Source: an uncultured bacterium (GTDB lineage: Bacteria; Planctomycetota; UBA1135; GCA-002686595). From it: 64,000 bases of DNA. Made by a program: the position numbers and the translations under genes. Within the stretch, counting starts at the first letter, position 1, and the number at the start of each line of letters is the position of its first letter. Positions 1 through 9,012 of the stretch are shown piece after piece. The DNA is taken from NCBI GenBank assembly GCA_938083085.1, contig CALLKX010000018.1, forward strand, positions 83,609 to 147,608, read 5' to 3'. The notes below the pieces were generated by a model. The model ran no database searches and was not told the DNA's origin. It worked only from the letters and a program-made list of their open reading frames with translations.

Positions 1-207
1 TGCGCGCGGCGGCGCGTCCCTCAGGGCCTGGGCTGCAGCCTTGTCCAGCGGGTCCTCGGCGCGTGCCGTCTGGAGGTCGTACGCCCCGACTTCACCCGTC
101 GTGCTGCCGAGGGTCAGGACCGCGGCCAGCAGCACCATGACCAGGCGTGCTGGGCCGTGCAGGAGCGCACGGGCCGCTCGTCTCCTCTCGCGCGTCAGGG
201 ATTGCAT
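1..207 (-). CDS. Exported protein of unknown function, N-terminal part (cut by window edge)
   Basis: An open frame starts at an ATG (CAT at 205-207) and runs off the left edge without a stop, giving 69 codons. The product begins with an Arg-rich n-region and then a hydrophobic stretch (LVMVLLAAVLTLG, about residues 23-35), a typical Sec signal peptide. The visible mature part is too short to name. It lies 59 bp downstream of the HEAT-repeat lipoprotein on the same strand, so the two may be co-transcribed. The start choice rests on the signal peptide; no clear Shine-Dalgarno is visible. Confidence 0.55.
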   Translation of the reverse strand, partial: MQSLTRERRRAARALLHGPARLVMVLLAAVLTLGSTTGEVGAYDLQTARAEDPLDKAAAQALRDAPPRA

Positions 208-266
208 CGCTGGAGGATACCCCTGTGGAGGGGAGTGGTTTCAATCGAGGCGGCCAGCGGCGACGC

Positions 267-1226
267 TCAGGGGAGCTTCTGGGCGTACCGGACCCACTCC
301 TCGACGTCGTCCCCGTAGTTCTTCCCAGCGAGAGCCTGGAGGTCCTTGAGGATCGCGGGCCGCACGCGGTCCTCATCCACAACTTCGAGGGCTGCGGTGA
401 GGGCGCGGGCGGCTTGCCCTTCGAACTTGCGGTCGACGCTGCCGATCCTCGCGAGGGCGCGGGAGGCCGCGCGGGCCACGAGCGGCGTGGGGTCCATCAG
501 CGCCCTGGCGAGCTCCGGCACGGAGTTGGTGTCGACCACCTCGGCGAGGATGATCGCGCCGGTGGGGCGCAGCCCCTCGTTCGCGTCGCCAAGGGCAGCC
601 CTCGCGGCGCGGATGACGGCAGCACGGTCTGCCTCACCGAGATCGTAGAGGCCCACGGCGCGCAGGGCGCGCGCGGCCTGGCTCCGGACGTTGAAGGGCT
701 GATTGACATCCTCGAGCTCCGCCGCGACGAGGATCCTCGGGGTGTCTGGATCCGCGAGGACCGACAGGCCCAGGAGTGCGTTGGCGACGACGTCTGGAGA
801 ATCGTCCTCGAGCGCCGCGAGCAGCGGGCTCAGGGTCTTCGGGTCACCGCTGAACCCCAGGGCCGCCGCCGCAATCTGCCGGTTGATCGGCGGCCCAGTC
901 TCCAGCTGCTCCACGATCACGAGGAGCTTGGCCCTCACCTTTCGGCGCAGGTCCGCCTCGACGATGTTGAGCGTGGACCCGTCCTTGGCCGAGTTCCCGG
1001 TTAGCGTGATGTTGACCCAGATCCGAAGCGACTTGTCGACGTCCGCCAAGACGGCCCCGGCCAACCGCCGGTCCTTGGTGATGTTGGGGTCGTAGGGCTC
1101 CGGCCCGTCGGGTCCGATCCACTCGACCTCTTGACCATTGGCGGGCGCCTGCTGGCCACCGGAGGAGTTGCACGCAGCGAGCGCGAAGGCGGCGGCGCAA
1201 AGGGCGCCATTGAGGAGGAATCGCAT
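267..1226 (-). CDS. HEAT-repeat lipoprotein
   Basis: The 319-aa product starts with a lipoprotein signal peptide (MRFLLNGALCAAAFALAAC, lipobox Cys19), which fixes the start at the ATG at 1226 although the frame is open further upstream. From about residue 110 onward it is built of alpha-helical HEAT/armadillo-type repeats (for example DSPDVVANALLGLSVLADP and DPTPLVARAASRALARIG). Such proteins are scaffolds; no enzymatic motif is seen. It is probably anchored to a membrane and faces the periplasm. It is divergent from the leucine-dehydrogenase-like gene, with a 124-bp spacer. Substrate or partner is unknown. Confidence 0.75.
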   Translation of the reverse strand: MRFLLNGALCAAAFALAACNSSGGQQAPANGQEVEWIGPDGPEPYDPNITKDRRLAGAVLADVDKSLRIWVNITLTGNSAKDGSTLNIVEADLRRKVRAKLLVIVEQLETGPPINRQIAAAALGFSGDPKTLSPLLAALEDDSPDVVANALLGLSVLADPDTPRILVAAELEDVNQPFNVRSQAARALRAVGLYDLGEADRAAVIRAARAALGDANEGLRPTGAIILAEVVDTNSVPELARALMDPTPLVARAASRALARIGSVDRKFEGQAARALTAALEVVDEDRVRPAILKDLQALAGKNYGDDVEEWVRYAQKLP

Positions 1227-1350
1227 GGTCTGGGTTCGGGGGGGCGGGGAGGGGCAGGACGACGCTTCCCGGGGCTTCTTCCCCGCAACCATAGCTTCCA
1301 GGGTGATCCGGGGCCGAACGTTGCCCGCCGTCGCTACCCTCTTCCCCTCA

Positions 1351-2394
1351 ATGTCTGTCCACGTCCTAGATGCCATGGCCCGCGAGGGCTTCGAGCAAGT
1401 CTCGGCCATCCACGACCGGAGGTCCGGGCTCCGTGCCTTCCTCGGGATCCACGACACGGTCCGTGGCCCGGCCTTCGGCGGAATCCGCCGCAGGGAGTAC
1501 CGGGACGAGCGTGAGGCGCTCTTTGACTGCCTTCGGCTCTCTCGCGCGATGACCTACAAGGCCGCGTTGCTCGACCTGCCGGCAGGCGGCGGGAAGATCG
1601 TCCTGATGGACGATGAGAAGGTGGACTGGCCTCGCGCCTATCGACACATCGGCGACGTGGTGCAGACCCTTGGTGGGTCCTTCTACACGGGGCCCGACGT
1701 GAATACCGGCGCCAAGGAGCTGGCTTCTGTCGCCGAGCAGACCACCTACGTGACCGATCCCGGTGACTCTGGCCCCGGCGAGCTCGCGGAGGCGACCGCG
1801 GAGGGCGTCTTCCAGGGTATGGCCGCGGCGCTCCGGTCACGCTTCGGCGCCGAGGACTGGGCGTCGCGGACCATCGTCGTGCAGGGGCTCGGCGCCGTGG
1901 GGAGCGGGGTGGCGCGCCGTGCGAGGGCGCTCGGCGCGCGCGTGGTCGGCGCCGACGTGCTTGAGGACCGGGCGCTGGCGGTGGCGGACGAGCTTGACAT
2001 CGAGATCGTGGATCCGGGCAGCGCCATCGAGGTGCCCTGTGACGTGTTCAGTCCGAACGCTCTGGGGGGCCTGTTGCACGATCTCTCCCTCAGCCGCCTG
2101 CGGTGCAAGATCGTCGCCGGCGGCGCGAATAACCAGCTGGCTCGAATGCTCGTGGGCGATGAGCTGCACGACATGGGCGTGCTGTACACGCCGGACTTCG
2201 TCATCAACGCGGGGGCCCTGGTACGCGGGACGATCTTCCACCTGGAGTGCCGCCGAGAGCCGGTGGAGGCCATCGGTAAGCGGATCGGCGCGGTGGCGGA
2301 GCGGATCCTCGAGTGCGCACTCGAGGAGGACGACGCGCCTGCGCGCGTGGCGATTCGTCTCGCCGAGGCGCAGATCGCCGAGTGGCGCGACTAG
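1351..2394 (+). CDS. Leucine/Glu/Phe/Val-type amino acid dehydrogenase
   Basis: A 347-aa NAD(P)-dependent dehydrogenase of the Glu/Leu/Phe/Val family, which oxidatively deaminates amino acids to 2-oxo acids. MTYKAALLDLPAGGGK (residues 67-82) carries the two conserved lysines (K70 and K82) of substrate binding and catalysis, in the form typical of leucine dehydrogenases. A Rossmann motif GLGAVGSG lies near residue 180. The length fits LeuDH (about 350 aa). The ATG at 1351 matches the usual N-terminus; the frame is open upstream. The stop overlaps the convergent zinc-ribbon gene in a CTAG palindrome at 2391-2394. The exact amino acid substrate cannot be told from sequence alone. Confidence 0.88.
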   Translation: MSVHVLDAMAREGFEQVSAIHDRRSGLRAFLGIHDTVRGPAFGGIRRREYRDEREALFDCLRLSRAMTYKAALLDLPAGGGKIVLMDDEKVDWPRAYRHIGDVVQTLGGSFYTGPDVNTGAKELASVAEQTTYVTDPGDSGPGELAEATAEGVFQGMAAALRSRFGAEDWASRTIVVQGLGAVGSGVARRARALGARVVGADVLEDRALAVADELDIEIVDPGSAIEVPCDVFSPNALGGLLHDLSLSRLRCKIVAGGANNQLARMLVGDELHDMGVLYTPDFVINAGALVRGTIFHLECRREPVEAIGKRIGAVAERILECALEEDDAPARVAIRLAEAQIAEWRD

Positions 2395-2933
2395 GCGGCA
2401 AAGAGGAGCTGCGCGGCGCGCGCGACGATGAGCATCAGCGCGACGGCGAGCAGGCCGAGCAGGAGTCGAGGCGGCACCGCACGACGGGGGGATGACGCAC
2501 GGGTGAACTCCTCGAAGGTGTCCGGGATCTCGGGGCCGTCGGGCTCGGGCAGATCGAGGTCGTCGTAGGCCGTGGCCTCTGACCAACCCGTACGCTCGTC
2601 CGAACCGCACTCCCGGCAGGAGGACGCTCCGTCACGGACCTTGGCGCCGCAGACCGGGCATGCAAACCAGTCGCTGATGCTCGCTTTGGACCGCCTTCGA
2701 AGGAGCCGGCGGAAGCGAGCGAGGAGTCCAGGAGGGCCGACCGGCACCCGCGAGGTGCTTGCCCGTGGAGTCCCACTCCGGTGGGCTTCATTCTGAGGAA
2801 CGTCTGCACCCTTGGCGCCGACGTTCTGCTCGAGGTCCGGCTGGAGAGCCCCGAACAGGGGCTCGACCACCTCGTCTCCTGGACGGGGCGTGTAGCTGTC
2901 CTCGTCATTCCCGGAAGGGGGCCGGCCACTCAT
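2391..2933 (-). CDS. Zinc-ribbon protein with C-terminal membrane anchor
   Basis: The 180-aa protein has an acidic, probably disordered N-terminus, then a zinc ribbon with C92-P-V-C95 and C106-R-E-C109, a second acidic linker, and one transmembrane helix (about 156-178) at the very C-terminus. It is therefore likely a tail-anchored protein with a cytoplasmic metal-binding knuckle. Its ATG overlaps the stop of the upstream ygfZ gene (ATGA, 2930-2933), so the two are probably translationally coupled. I do not recognise a named family; function unknown. Confidence 0.65.
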   Translation of the reverse strand: MSGRPPSGNDEDSYTPRPGDEVVEPLFGALQPDLEQNVGAKGADVPQNEAHRSGTPRASTSRVPVGPPGLLARFRRLLRRRSKASISDWFACPVCGAKVRDGASSCRECGSDERTGWSEATAYDDLDLPEPDGPEIPDTFEEFTRASSPRRAVPPRLLLGLLAVALMLIVARAAQLLFAA

Positions 2934-3994
2934 CCCTCGAGGACGGCCGTGGCGCCGGAATCACCGAGCTGGAACACGGTGCCCGCGTCTTGGTGCTTGC
3001 GCTTGACGTAACCGAGGACAACGCCGCCATCGGCCGCAAAGGAGTAGGCCCAGCTGGTCACGACCCCGAGGTCGCGGACCTCACCCTCCAGCTCTCGAGT
3101 CAGCCGTGTGCCGGGCGCGACCGGATCGTCGTGAGATACCTTGAGACGGAACAGCTGCTTGTTGAGGCCACCGTAGGTGTCAATCTTGGCGACGACCTCC
3201 TGTCCGATGTAGCAGCCCTTCGTGAGGGAGAAGGCGTCGTCTAGCCGGGCTTCCTGAGGATAGATCTCGTCGGTGACCTCGCGCCCCACGGCGGCGCTGA
3301 GGGTCTCCGCGCGAAGGCTGTCGAGCGCCACGAGCCCGCCGGGCGTCGCGCCAGCCTGGACCAGCGCTGCCCAGAGGGCGCTGACCTGCGCGGGTTCGGT
3401 CTCGAGGCGCCAGCCCGACTTGCCGGCGACCGCGAGGGGTGTGACGCGGGTCATCGCCTCGCCGAAGGGGCCGATCTGAAAGGAGTGAGGCGCCGCTGCC
3501 TCGAGCTCGATCCCCTCGACGACTGCGGCCACATGCGCGGCCGCGTCCGGGCCGACCAGCTCGATGGGGGCGTGCAGCTCCGTCTCGTCGGTGAGCTGGA
3601 CGTCCTCGGCGAACAGGTACATGTCCAGGGCCTGCATCAGCGCCGGAGCCTCTCCGGGCTCGGTGGAGATGAGGAAGCCCTCGCCCAGCGCAGCGAGGTC
3701 GAACACGTGGACGACCTTGCCCTTGCCCGTGAGCAAGAGGTTGCGGTTGCCCTGCCCGGGGGTGAGCCCCTTCACCTCGTTGGCGAGGATCCGGTGCAAG
3801 AAGTCGGCGGCTTCGCTTCCCATCACGGTGATGAGCCCGCGGGTCGTGCGGTCGAGCAGGAGTGATCCTTTGGCCGCGGCGGCCGCATACTCCGCGGGAG
3901 CCGCGCCATAGGTGATGACCTCGCCCCCAGCCTCGGCCGAGGTGAGCCGAGCGCCGGACTGTTCGTGGGAGGGGAGGAGGGGAGAGATGCGCAC
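2930..3994 (-). CDS. ygfZ: YgfZ/GcvT-like folate-binding protein
   Basis: A 354-aa aminomethyltransferase-fold protein. The YgfZ signature KGCYIGQE is at residues 259-266, including the conserved Cys261. YgfZ binds tetrahydrofolate and supports maturation or repair of certain Fe-S enzymes, including MiaB-type radical SAM proteins. The start is a GTG (CAC at 3992-3994); no better ATG gives the full N-terminal fold. It forms a coupled pair with the zinc-ribbon gene and is divergent from ctaA across a 365-bp spacer. Two B12 radical SAM proteins encoded further along this window could be clients; that is speculation. Confidence 0.85.
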   Translation of the reverse strand: MRISPLLPSHEQSGARLTSAEAGGEVITYGAAPAEYAAAAAKGSLLLDRTTRGLITVMGSEAADFLHRILANEVKGLTPGQGNRNLLLTGKGKVVHVFDLAALGEGFLISTEPGEAPALMQALDMYLFAEDVQLTDETELHAPIELVGPDAAAHVAAVVEGIELEAAAPHSFQIGPFGEAMTRVTPLAVAGKSGWRLETEPAQVSALWAALVQAGATPGGLVALDSLRAETLSAAVGREVTDEIYPQEARLDDAFSLTKGCYIGQEVVAKIDTYGGLNKQLFRLKVSHDDPVAPGTRLTRELEGEVRDLGVVTSWAYSFAADGGVVLGYVKRKHQDAGTVFQLGDSGATAVLEG

Positions 3995-4359
3995 GGGGTG
4001 AGCTCTGGCGGGGGAGCTGGCGGGGGAGCTGGGGGGGAGGTTGGGTCCGCTCGGGATCGGATCTGAGGTCCGTGAGGAGCAATCCCGGGGAGCCGAATCC
4101 TAGGACCCCGCCGCCGGGGCGCAACGTCGCGTGGGGTGCTGGGGCTTGGAGACTGAGGGATGAAGCCGAGGGGGGGCCAAGGAGAGGGGCGAAGGCTAAC
4201 TTCCCGTGTCTCACCGCGCGCCGCCCAGGGAAGGCCGAGTATCTTCCCAGCCCGGAAGCTGCGACGACTCGTCCGCCCTCAGGGCTATGCAAGTTTCGGA
4301 GCTTCCACCTCGCGCCACCGGTGCCTAAGAGCGAACGGGCGAAGCCCAAATCACAGCGC
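3995..4359. other. Divergent spacer between ygfZ and ctaA
   Basis: This 365-bp spacer must hold the promoters for both divergent operons, but I see no convincing -10/-35 pair. It starts with a purine-rich stretch in which a 12-bp unit (CTGGCGGGGGAG) occurs twice in tandem at 4005-4028, followed by a degenerate third copy. The ctaA frame stays open back to 4072, but that extension is low-complexity and does not look like protein. Confidence 0.4.
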
Positions 4360-5478
4360 ATGGTCTCCACCACCACAGCCGACTCCCTCGCTGGAGAAGC
4401 TCCAAGCCCGGCCGCTCCGACCCGGGCCCTCACGACGTCTGGCCCCCGAGTAAGGCTCCGTAGGGTGCTCGTCTTCTTGCTGGCGGTCGGCGTACCGTTG
4501 GCTTGGTTCAAGGACCCCCAGTTGGTCTGGCAGCCGCTGCTGCCGATCCCTCTGTTGTACCTGAGCCCGCGAGGCGCCAGCCGGGTGCTGGTGGGCTTCG
4601 TGGCTGTCCTGGTGGTCATCGGCGGCGGGGTCACGACCTACCGTGTGGGCATGGCTGTCCCCGACTGGCCGGGGACGTTCCAGCAGAACATGTGGACCTA
4701 TCCCTTCAGCGACATGTTGGCAGAGGGGCACGGTGTCACCCTGGAGCACGCCCACCGGGTGTGGGCCACCGCCCTGGGGCTGGTCGCGATCTGCGTCCTC
4801 CTCACCTGCTACATCCAGCGCGCCGCTCGCGGCATCACCGGCATGTCCTGGGCTGTCCTCGTCGCGATCATTGGCCAGGGGCTCCTCGGTGGGACCCGGG
4901 TGCTTGAGAACAGCCAGAACCTCGCGTTCCTCCACGGCGCGCTCGCCCAGCTGGTGGTGGCGTTGATCGTGGCGCTCGCAATCACTGCGAGCCGCACCTG
5001 GAGAGACCTCGCCCCGACGCCCTCGCGCTTCGCCGGCGGCCTCCGCGCCCTCGGCGGCATCACGGTGGTCGCGGTGTACGGTCAGATCGCCCTGGGCGCG
5101 TGGCTCCGCCACCAGGGGCAGACCCTGGCGTTGCTCGTCCACGGCACCCTCGCGCTGGCAGTGGTCGCGCTCGTCTTGACCTTCTCGAAGATCCTCGGAG
5201 ACGCGGCGACCGAGGGGGCTGAGCGAGGCTGCGTCCGCGCGCCCCTTCGCTTCCTTCAGCGCCTGCAGCTGTGGACGCTGATCGCCCAGTTCTCCCTGGG
5301 CGTCCTCGCGACCATCGCGATCTACTTCATCTCCGGCGGCATGGAGGCTGAGGTCTCGGTAGGGGAGGTCGCCTTCGCAACGGCCCACGTCTTCGTGGGC
5401 GCGGTTCTGCTCGCCTCCGTTGTCGCGGGCGCCATGTTCTCGCGACGGGCCCTGGTGGCCGATGAGGTGTCGGCATGA
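4360..5478 (+). CDS. ctaA: Heme A synthase (COX15/CtaA family)
   Basis: A polytopic membrane protein of 372 aa that converts heme O to heme A for cytochrome c oxidase. About eight hydrophobic helices are visible, with paired histidines typical of the family: an EHAHR motif after the PDWPGTF periplasmic segment, then HGAL, HGTL and AHVF histidines in later helices. The ATG at 4360 is chosen because the upstream open frame is low-complexity. The N-terminus adds about 35 polar residues and an extra hydrophobic segment before the first conserved helix (GGGVTTYRVGMAVPDWP). The stop overlaps the ctaB start (ATGA, 5475-5478). Confidence 0.88.
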   Translation: MVSTTTADSLAGEAPSPAAPTRALTTSGPRVRLRRVLVFLLAVGVPLAWFKDPQLVWQPLLPIPLLYLSPRGASRVLVGFVAVLVVIGGGVTTYRVGMAVPDWPGTFQQNMWTYPFSDMLAEGHGVTLEHAHRVWATALGLVAICVLLTCYIQRAARGITGMSWAVLVAIIGQGLLGGTRVLENSQNLAFLHGALAQLVVALIVALAITASRTWRDLAPTPSRFAGGLRALGGITVVAVYGQIALGAWLRHQGQTLALLVHGTLALAVVALVLTFSKILGDAATEGAERGCVRAPLRFLQRLQLWTLIAQFSLGVLATIAIYFISGGMEAEVSVGEVAFATAHVFVGAVLLASVVAGAMFSRRALVADEVSA

Positions 5479-6395
5479 GCGGGCCTGACGAGCCGGCGGC
5501 GGTGTCCCCCGAGGCGCCCGACCGCAGCCCGCTGGCGCCCTGGCTCGAGCTACTTCGCGTGCGGGTCGCCACGATGGTGTTCCTCACCGCCGCGCTCGGT
5601 GGGTGGCTCGCCACGCGAGATCTCGCGATCCTGAACCTCCTCCGCTGCGCGGAGGCGGGGCTCTACGTCCTCCTCGTGACGGGCTCAGCGAGCATCATCA
5701 ACCAGGTGGTGGAGCGGGAGACCGACGGCCTCATGGAGCGGACCCGTCACCGCCCGCTGGTGACGGGGGAGCTCACCGTCCTCCAGGCCGTGGTGTTCGC
5801 CGCTGTCCTCGGGGTCGGGGGCACCGCGGGGCTCGCGCTGTCGTTCAACCTGCTCTCAGCGGTGCTGGTTCTCGCCACGCTGGTGGTTTACGTCTGCATC
5901 TACACCCCGCTCAAGCGGGTGAGTACGCTCAACACTGTGATCGGGGCGGTGCCCGGCGCCGCGCCCGTGCTGATCGGGTACGCAGCGCTTGCGAATGAGA
6001 TTGGCCCCCTGGGCTGGGCGCTGTTCGCGACGATCTTTGCCTGGCAGTTCCCGCACTTCATGGCGATCGCTTGGCTCTACCGCGAGGACTACGCGCGGGC
6101 AGGGCACCGCATGGTCCCCAACCAGCCCGACTCCGAAGGGATGGCGGGCCGGTACGCCGTGATCTACTCGCTCAGCATCGTGCCCGTGACCCTCATGCCG
6201 GCCATGAGCGGCCTGGCGGGTCCGGTGTACGTGGTGGGCGCGCTCCTGCTCGGCGCGCTCTACATCATCCCGTCTATCGCCTTCGCTCGCGAGGAGTCGC
6301 ACGAGACCGCGCGCCGGCTCCTGCTGGCGTCGATCATCTACCTCCCGGCGCTGATGGCGCTGCTCTTCGTCGACCCCGTGCTGCGCGGGGTCTGA
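5475..6395 (+). CDS. ctaB: Protoheme IX farnesyltransferase (heme O synthase)
   Basis: A 306-aa UbiA-superfamily prenyltransferase that adds a farnesyl group to heme B, making heme O for CtaA. The Asp-rich active site is visible as NQVVERETDGLMERTRHRPL (N76, D84), followed by the second conserved loop YTPLKRVSTLNTVIGAVPGA. About nine membrane helices are predicted by eye. The start overlaps the ctaA stop by 4 nt, implying translational coupling, and the SCO1-DUF420 gene follows after 31 bp. The three genes form an oxidase-assembly operon, although no oxidase subunit gene lies in the window. Confidence 0.92.
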   Translation: MSGPDEPAAVSPEAPDRSPLAPWLELLRVRVATMVFLTAALGGWLATRDLAILNLLRCAEAGLYVLLVTGSASIINQVVERETDGLMERTRHRPLVTGELTVLQAVVFAAVLGVGGTAGLALSFNLLSAVLVLATLVVYVCIYTPLKRVSTLNTVIGAVPGAAPVLIGYAALANEIGPLGWALFATIFAWQFPHFMAIAWLYREDYARAGHRMVPNQPDSEGMAGRYAVIYSLSIVPVTLMPAMSGLAGPVYVVGALLLGALYIIPSIAFAREESHETARRLLLASIIYLPALMALLFVDPVLRGV

Positions 6396-6426
6396 CCGCG
6401 CGCCGATCCCACGGGCCAGCCGCACC

Positions 6427-7551
6427 ATGCTCCGAGTCGCCGCTCTCTTCCTCGTCTCTCTCCTCGCCAGCGGCTCGTTCGCTACGGCGTCTCCGCAGGG
6501 CCTCCAGGGAGAGCCGCCCCCCGAGTCCGAGGAGCGCTTCGCGGACATCCCTGACTTCCGCTTCGAGGACAGCCAGGGTCAGCCCCTCACACGAGCGGAC
6601 CTGCTCGGTGAGCCGTGGATCGCGGTGCCGTTCTTCGTGCGCTGCATGGGGCCCTGCCCGAGCGTCTCCAGGGACATCGCCGAGCGATTGATCCCGGCGC
6701 TCGAGGGGACGCCAGTCCGCGTGATCTCGTTCTCCCTGGACCCAGAGGTCGACACGGCCAAGGAACTCCAGGAGTACGCAGACCTCTTCGAGGCGGATCC
6801 CTCGCGCTGGCTCTTCGTGCGCAGCGAGACCGAGGAGGACATGCATCGCTTCATGAACGAGGGCCTGCTGGTCCCCGTCGTGAGGGACGACGCCGAGACG
6901 GCCCCCGGGATCGCGATCAACCACGGGACTCGCATGCCGGTCATCGACGGCGAGGGCAAGGTCGCTGGCTGGTACGAGCTGCGGGACCCTGCTCAGGGAG
7001 AGGGGGGAGCCGACCTCGCTGAGGCCGAGCGGGTTCTGGCCAACCGCTACGGCCTCATCGTGGCCCGGGCGCGTGCCCTCGCTGGCCTGGACTATCAATG
7101 GCCGCTGCCCGTCCGATCGGTCCTGCCGCTCGTGAACGCGAGCCTCAACGGGGTGGCCTTCGCGCTGCTTCTCGCCGGCCTTATCGCGATCGTGAGTGGT
7201 CGCAAGAAGCTCCACGAGGCGTTGATGAAGTCGGCCTTCGTGGTGAGCGCGGCGTTCCTCAGCTGCTACCTCTACTACCACTTCGCCGTGCTGCCGATCA
7301 GCGGCGGTCCGACCAAGTTCAACGGGGGAGGAGCGGCGAAGGTGGCGTACCTGCTGATGCTGCTCACCCACGTCGTCCTGGCGGTGGTGAACCTCCCGAT
7401 GGTCCTGCGGGTCTTCTGGCTCGCCCACAAGGAGGACTGGGACCGGCATCGTCGTCTCGCCCGCTGGACGCTGCCGATCTGGATGTACGTGTCCCTGACC
7501 GGTGTCCTCGTGTACCTCGTGCTCTACCCCTTCAACCCGCCGCCCGCCTAG
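6427..7551 (+). CDS. SCO1/SenC copper chaperone fused to a DUF420 membrane domain
   Basis: The 374-aa product has a signal peptide or N-terminal anchor (residues 1-21), then a SCO1-like thioredoxin fold with the copper ligands C73-MGP-C77 and H166 (in AINHGTRMPVID). From about residue 228 to the end it is a four-helix membrane domain (starting SVLPLVNASLNGVAF, with conserved His in YYHFAV and LLTHVVL) that resembles DUF420 (YozB/CtaM group). SCO proteins deliver copper to the CuA site of cytochrome oxidase, and DUF420 proteins are also linked to oxidase assembly. The fusion puts both in one polypeptide. It is the third gene of the ctaA-ctaB operon. Confidence 0.85.
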   Translation: MLRVAALFLVSLLASGSFATASPQGLQGEPPPESEERFADIPDFRFEDSQGQPLTRADLLGEPWIAVPFFVRCMGPCPSVSRDIAERLIPALEGTPVRVISFSLDPEVDTAKELQEYADLFEADPSRWLFVRSETEEDMHRFMNEGLLVPVVRDDAETAPGIAINHGTRMPVIDGEGKVAGWYELRDPAQGEGGADLAEAERVLANRYGLIVARARALAGLDYQWPLPVRSVLPLVNASLNGVAFALLLAGLIAIVSGRKKLHEALMKSAFVVSAAFLSCYLYYHFAVLPISGGPTKFNGGGAAKVAYLLMLLTHVVLAVVNLPMVLRVFWLAHKEDWDRHRRLARWTLPIWMYVSLTGVLVYLVLYPFNPPPA

Positions 7552-7852
7552 TGGCGGTGGCGGCCCCGGGAGACGGGTTGGTCCCAAGGGGCCCCCTCAC
7601 CGGTCGCAAGGGATCCAAGGCCCAGGAGCGAGGAGCGAGGGGCGGGGCGAGGGGCGGGCCAAGCGGCGGACTGATGGGCGTGCAGGGGGGGCACCGCCCC
7701 TGACGTGCGCGGTCCTGCGGCCTCGCCTACATCGCAGCCCCTACGCCCGAGCAGAGCGATCGATCCAAGGCGGCGACCGACTCCGCGTGGCTGATGGGGT
7801 GGGGCCGACACCCGCGGGAGCGCCGTGCGTCCATGTGGATGTGCTGTCCGAG

Positions 7853-8818
7853 ATGATGACTCGACGTCGGTTGTCCGAGCTGGCACTCCGTCTCGGTGCG
7901 CTCGGCGGGGGGCTCACGGCTGGCCTGATCGGCGCAGGGCGTCTCGCCGGTACGAGCAGATCAGCGCAGTTCGAGTCGGCGCGCTTGGAGTCGGCGCGCT
8001 TGGGGCCCGCACCGTTGGGACCAGGCAAGAACGGGGCCCCTCCCGGCGGGCCTCCCCGGGGTCGCGAACTGGAGCACGTGGCGCTCTGGGCTGCAGACCG
8101 CGCCGGCCACGCCCTCTACGGGTTGGCGATGGACGGAGCGGTGCTTCAGCGGGTCGAGATTGACGCTCCGCTGGAGGTGAGGCCCTCACCCGGCCCTGGG
8201 TGCCTCGTGCTCTCCGCGCTGGACCGTTGCCGCGCGGGCCCCACGAGGTGGATGGAGTGGACGGGCTCAGGACTCCAAGACGTGCCGGAGGGCTCGTGCC
8301 CCGTGTCCCCGGGAGAGCGCGCCCCCTTTCAGCGCCGGCCGCGCGAGGCCCTCACGATTCGGCCGGAGGCGACGGGCAACGGCGCCTGGGTTCTGCGGGG
8401 GACCTCGGAGCCCGGCTCCACGTCGTCTGGCTCCACGTCGTCTGGCACCATCCCGTTTGGCCTCATCGAGCGCTGGGAACGGGTCATGGGTGGCCAGGAC
8501 GGCTGGGTGCAGAGGTCGTCCTGGCCGCTCCCGTTCGCGGCGAGAGCGCTCGCGCCGATCGACGGTGGGGTCTGGGTCGCTGGCTATCGAGTGGCGGTGG
8601 CGCGGAAGGTCGCTCGATCCGGCGCGGTGCTTCGGGAGGTGGCGCTGGAGGGATCCGACGGGGTCGAGGATGCCCTTGCGATTCCACCTCGTCTCGGCGG
8701 CGGGGTGTGGCTGGCGGCCTGTGGTGCTTTGGTGAGGCTCGATGAACGAGGCCGCCGGCAGCCGGGGCAAGGGGGCTTCGCCCACCTGGTCTCCCTCGCG
8801 GGGGGGAACCCCCGGTAG
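7853..8818 (+). CDS. Exported hypothetical protein with short internal repeats
   Basis: About 321 aa from the tandem ATGs at 7853/7856. The N-terminus (MMTRRRLSELALRLGALGGGLTAGLIGAG) looks like a twin-Arg-rich signal or anchor segment. The rest has alternating Gly/Trp-rich strands (for example GGGVWLAACGALVRLDERG near the C-terminus) that suggest a partial beta-propeller, but I recognise no family. Two coding minisatellites lie inside it (7973-8002 and 8414-8443). It ends rather abruptly at a TAG (8816-8818), so truncation is possible. Codon pattern and direction match the preceding operon. Confidence 0.5.
   Translation: MMTRRRLSELALRLGALGGGLTAGLIGAGRLAGTSRSAQFESARLESARLGPAPLGPGKNGAPPGGPPRGRELEHVALWAADRAGHALYGLAMDGAVLQRVEIDAPLEVRPSPGPGCLVLSALDRCRAGPTRWMEWTGSGLQDVPEGSCPVSPGERAPFQRRPREALTIRPEATGNGAWVLRGTSEPGSTSSGSTSSGTIPFGLIERWERVMGGQDGWVQRSSWPLPFAARALAPIDGGVWVAGYRVAVARKVARSGAVLREVALEGSDGVEDALAIPPRLGGGVWLAACGALVRLDERGRRQPGQGGFAHLVSLAGGNPR
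7973..8002. repeat. 15-bp tandem duplication in a coding region
   Basis: Two exact copies of GAGTCGGCGCGCTTG (7973-7987, 7988-8002) encode ESARL-ESARL, followed by a degenerate third copy. The unit keeps the reading frame. A second 15-bp duplication lies in the same gene at 8414-8443. Confidence 0.85.
8414..8443. repeat. 15-bp tandem duplication in a coding region
   Basis: Two exact copies of GGCTCCACGTCGTCT encode GSTSS-GSTSS in the same hypothetical exported protein. The third unit is diverged (GGCACCATCCCG). Confidence 0.85.
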
Positions 8819-8939
8819 CCAAGTCTCCTCGGCAGCTGGATCTTCCCAGCGTCGGGGTCTCCCTTGAAGCGGGCTCTGACCCGCAGCGGCGTTTCTCACG
8901 CCGGTGGGATGCTGCCGCATCTAAGTCTCCTTCCTGGCC

Positions 8940-8963
8940 GAGGCTCCGCTCTGGTGGAGCCTC
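8940..8963. terminator. Possible bidirectional terminator hairpin between convergent genes
   Basis: GAGGCTCC (8940-8947) pairs perfectly with GGAGCCTC (8956-8963) around an 8-nt loop. It lies between the stop of the exported hypothetical protein (+) and the stop of the coiled-coil protein (-). There is no T-tract on either side, so it may be only a stalling hairpin or a by-product of the local GGAGGCTCCGTC repeats. Confidence 0.3.
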
Positions 8964-9012
8964 CGTCACGGTGGAGGCTCCGTCATGGTGGACGCTGAGT
9001 ATTGGCCGATTC

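Noticed and set aside
8816..8818. TAG of the exported hypothetical protein as a possible recoded stop
   Set aside because: The downstream frame is open for only about 59 codons and no homology supports continuation; unlike the TGA at 22133, no motif spans it.
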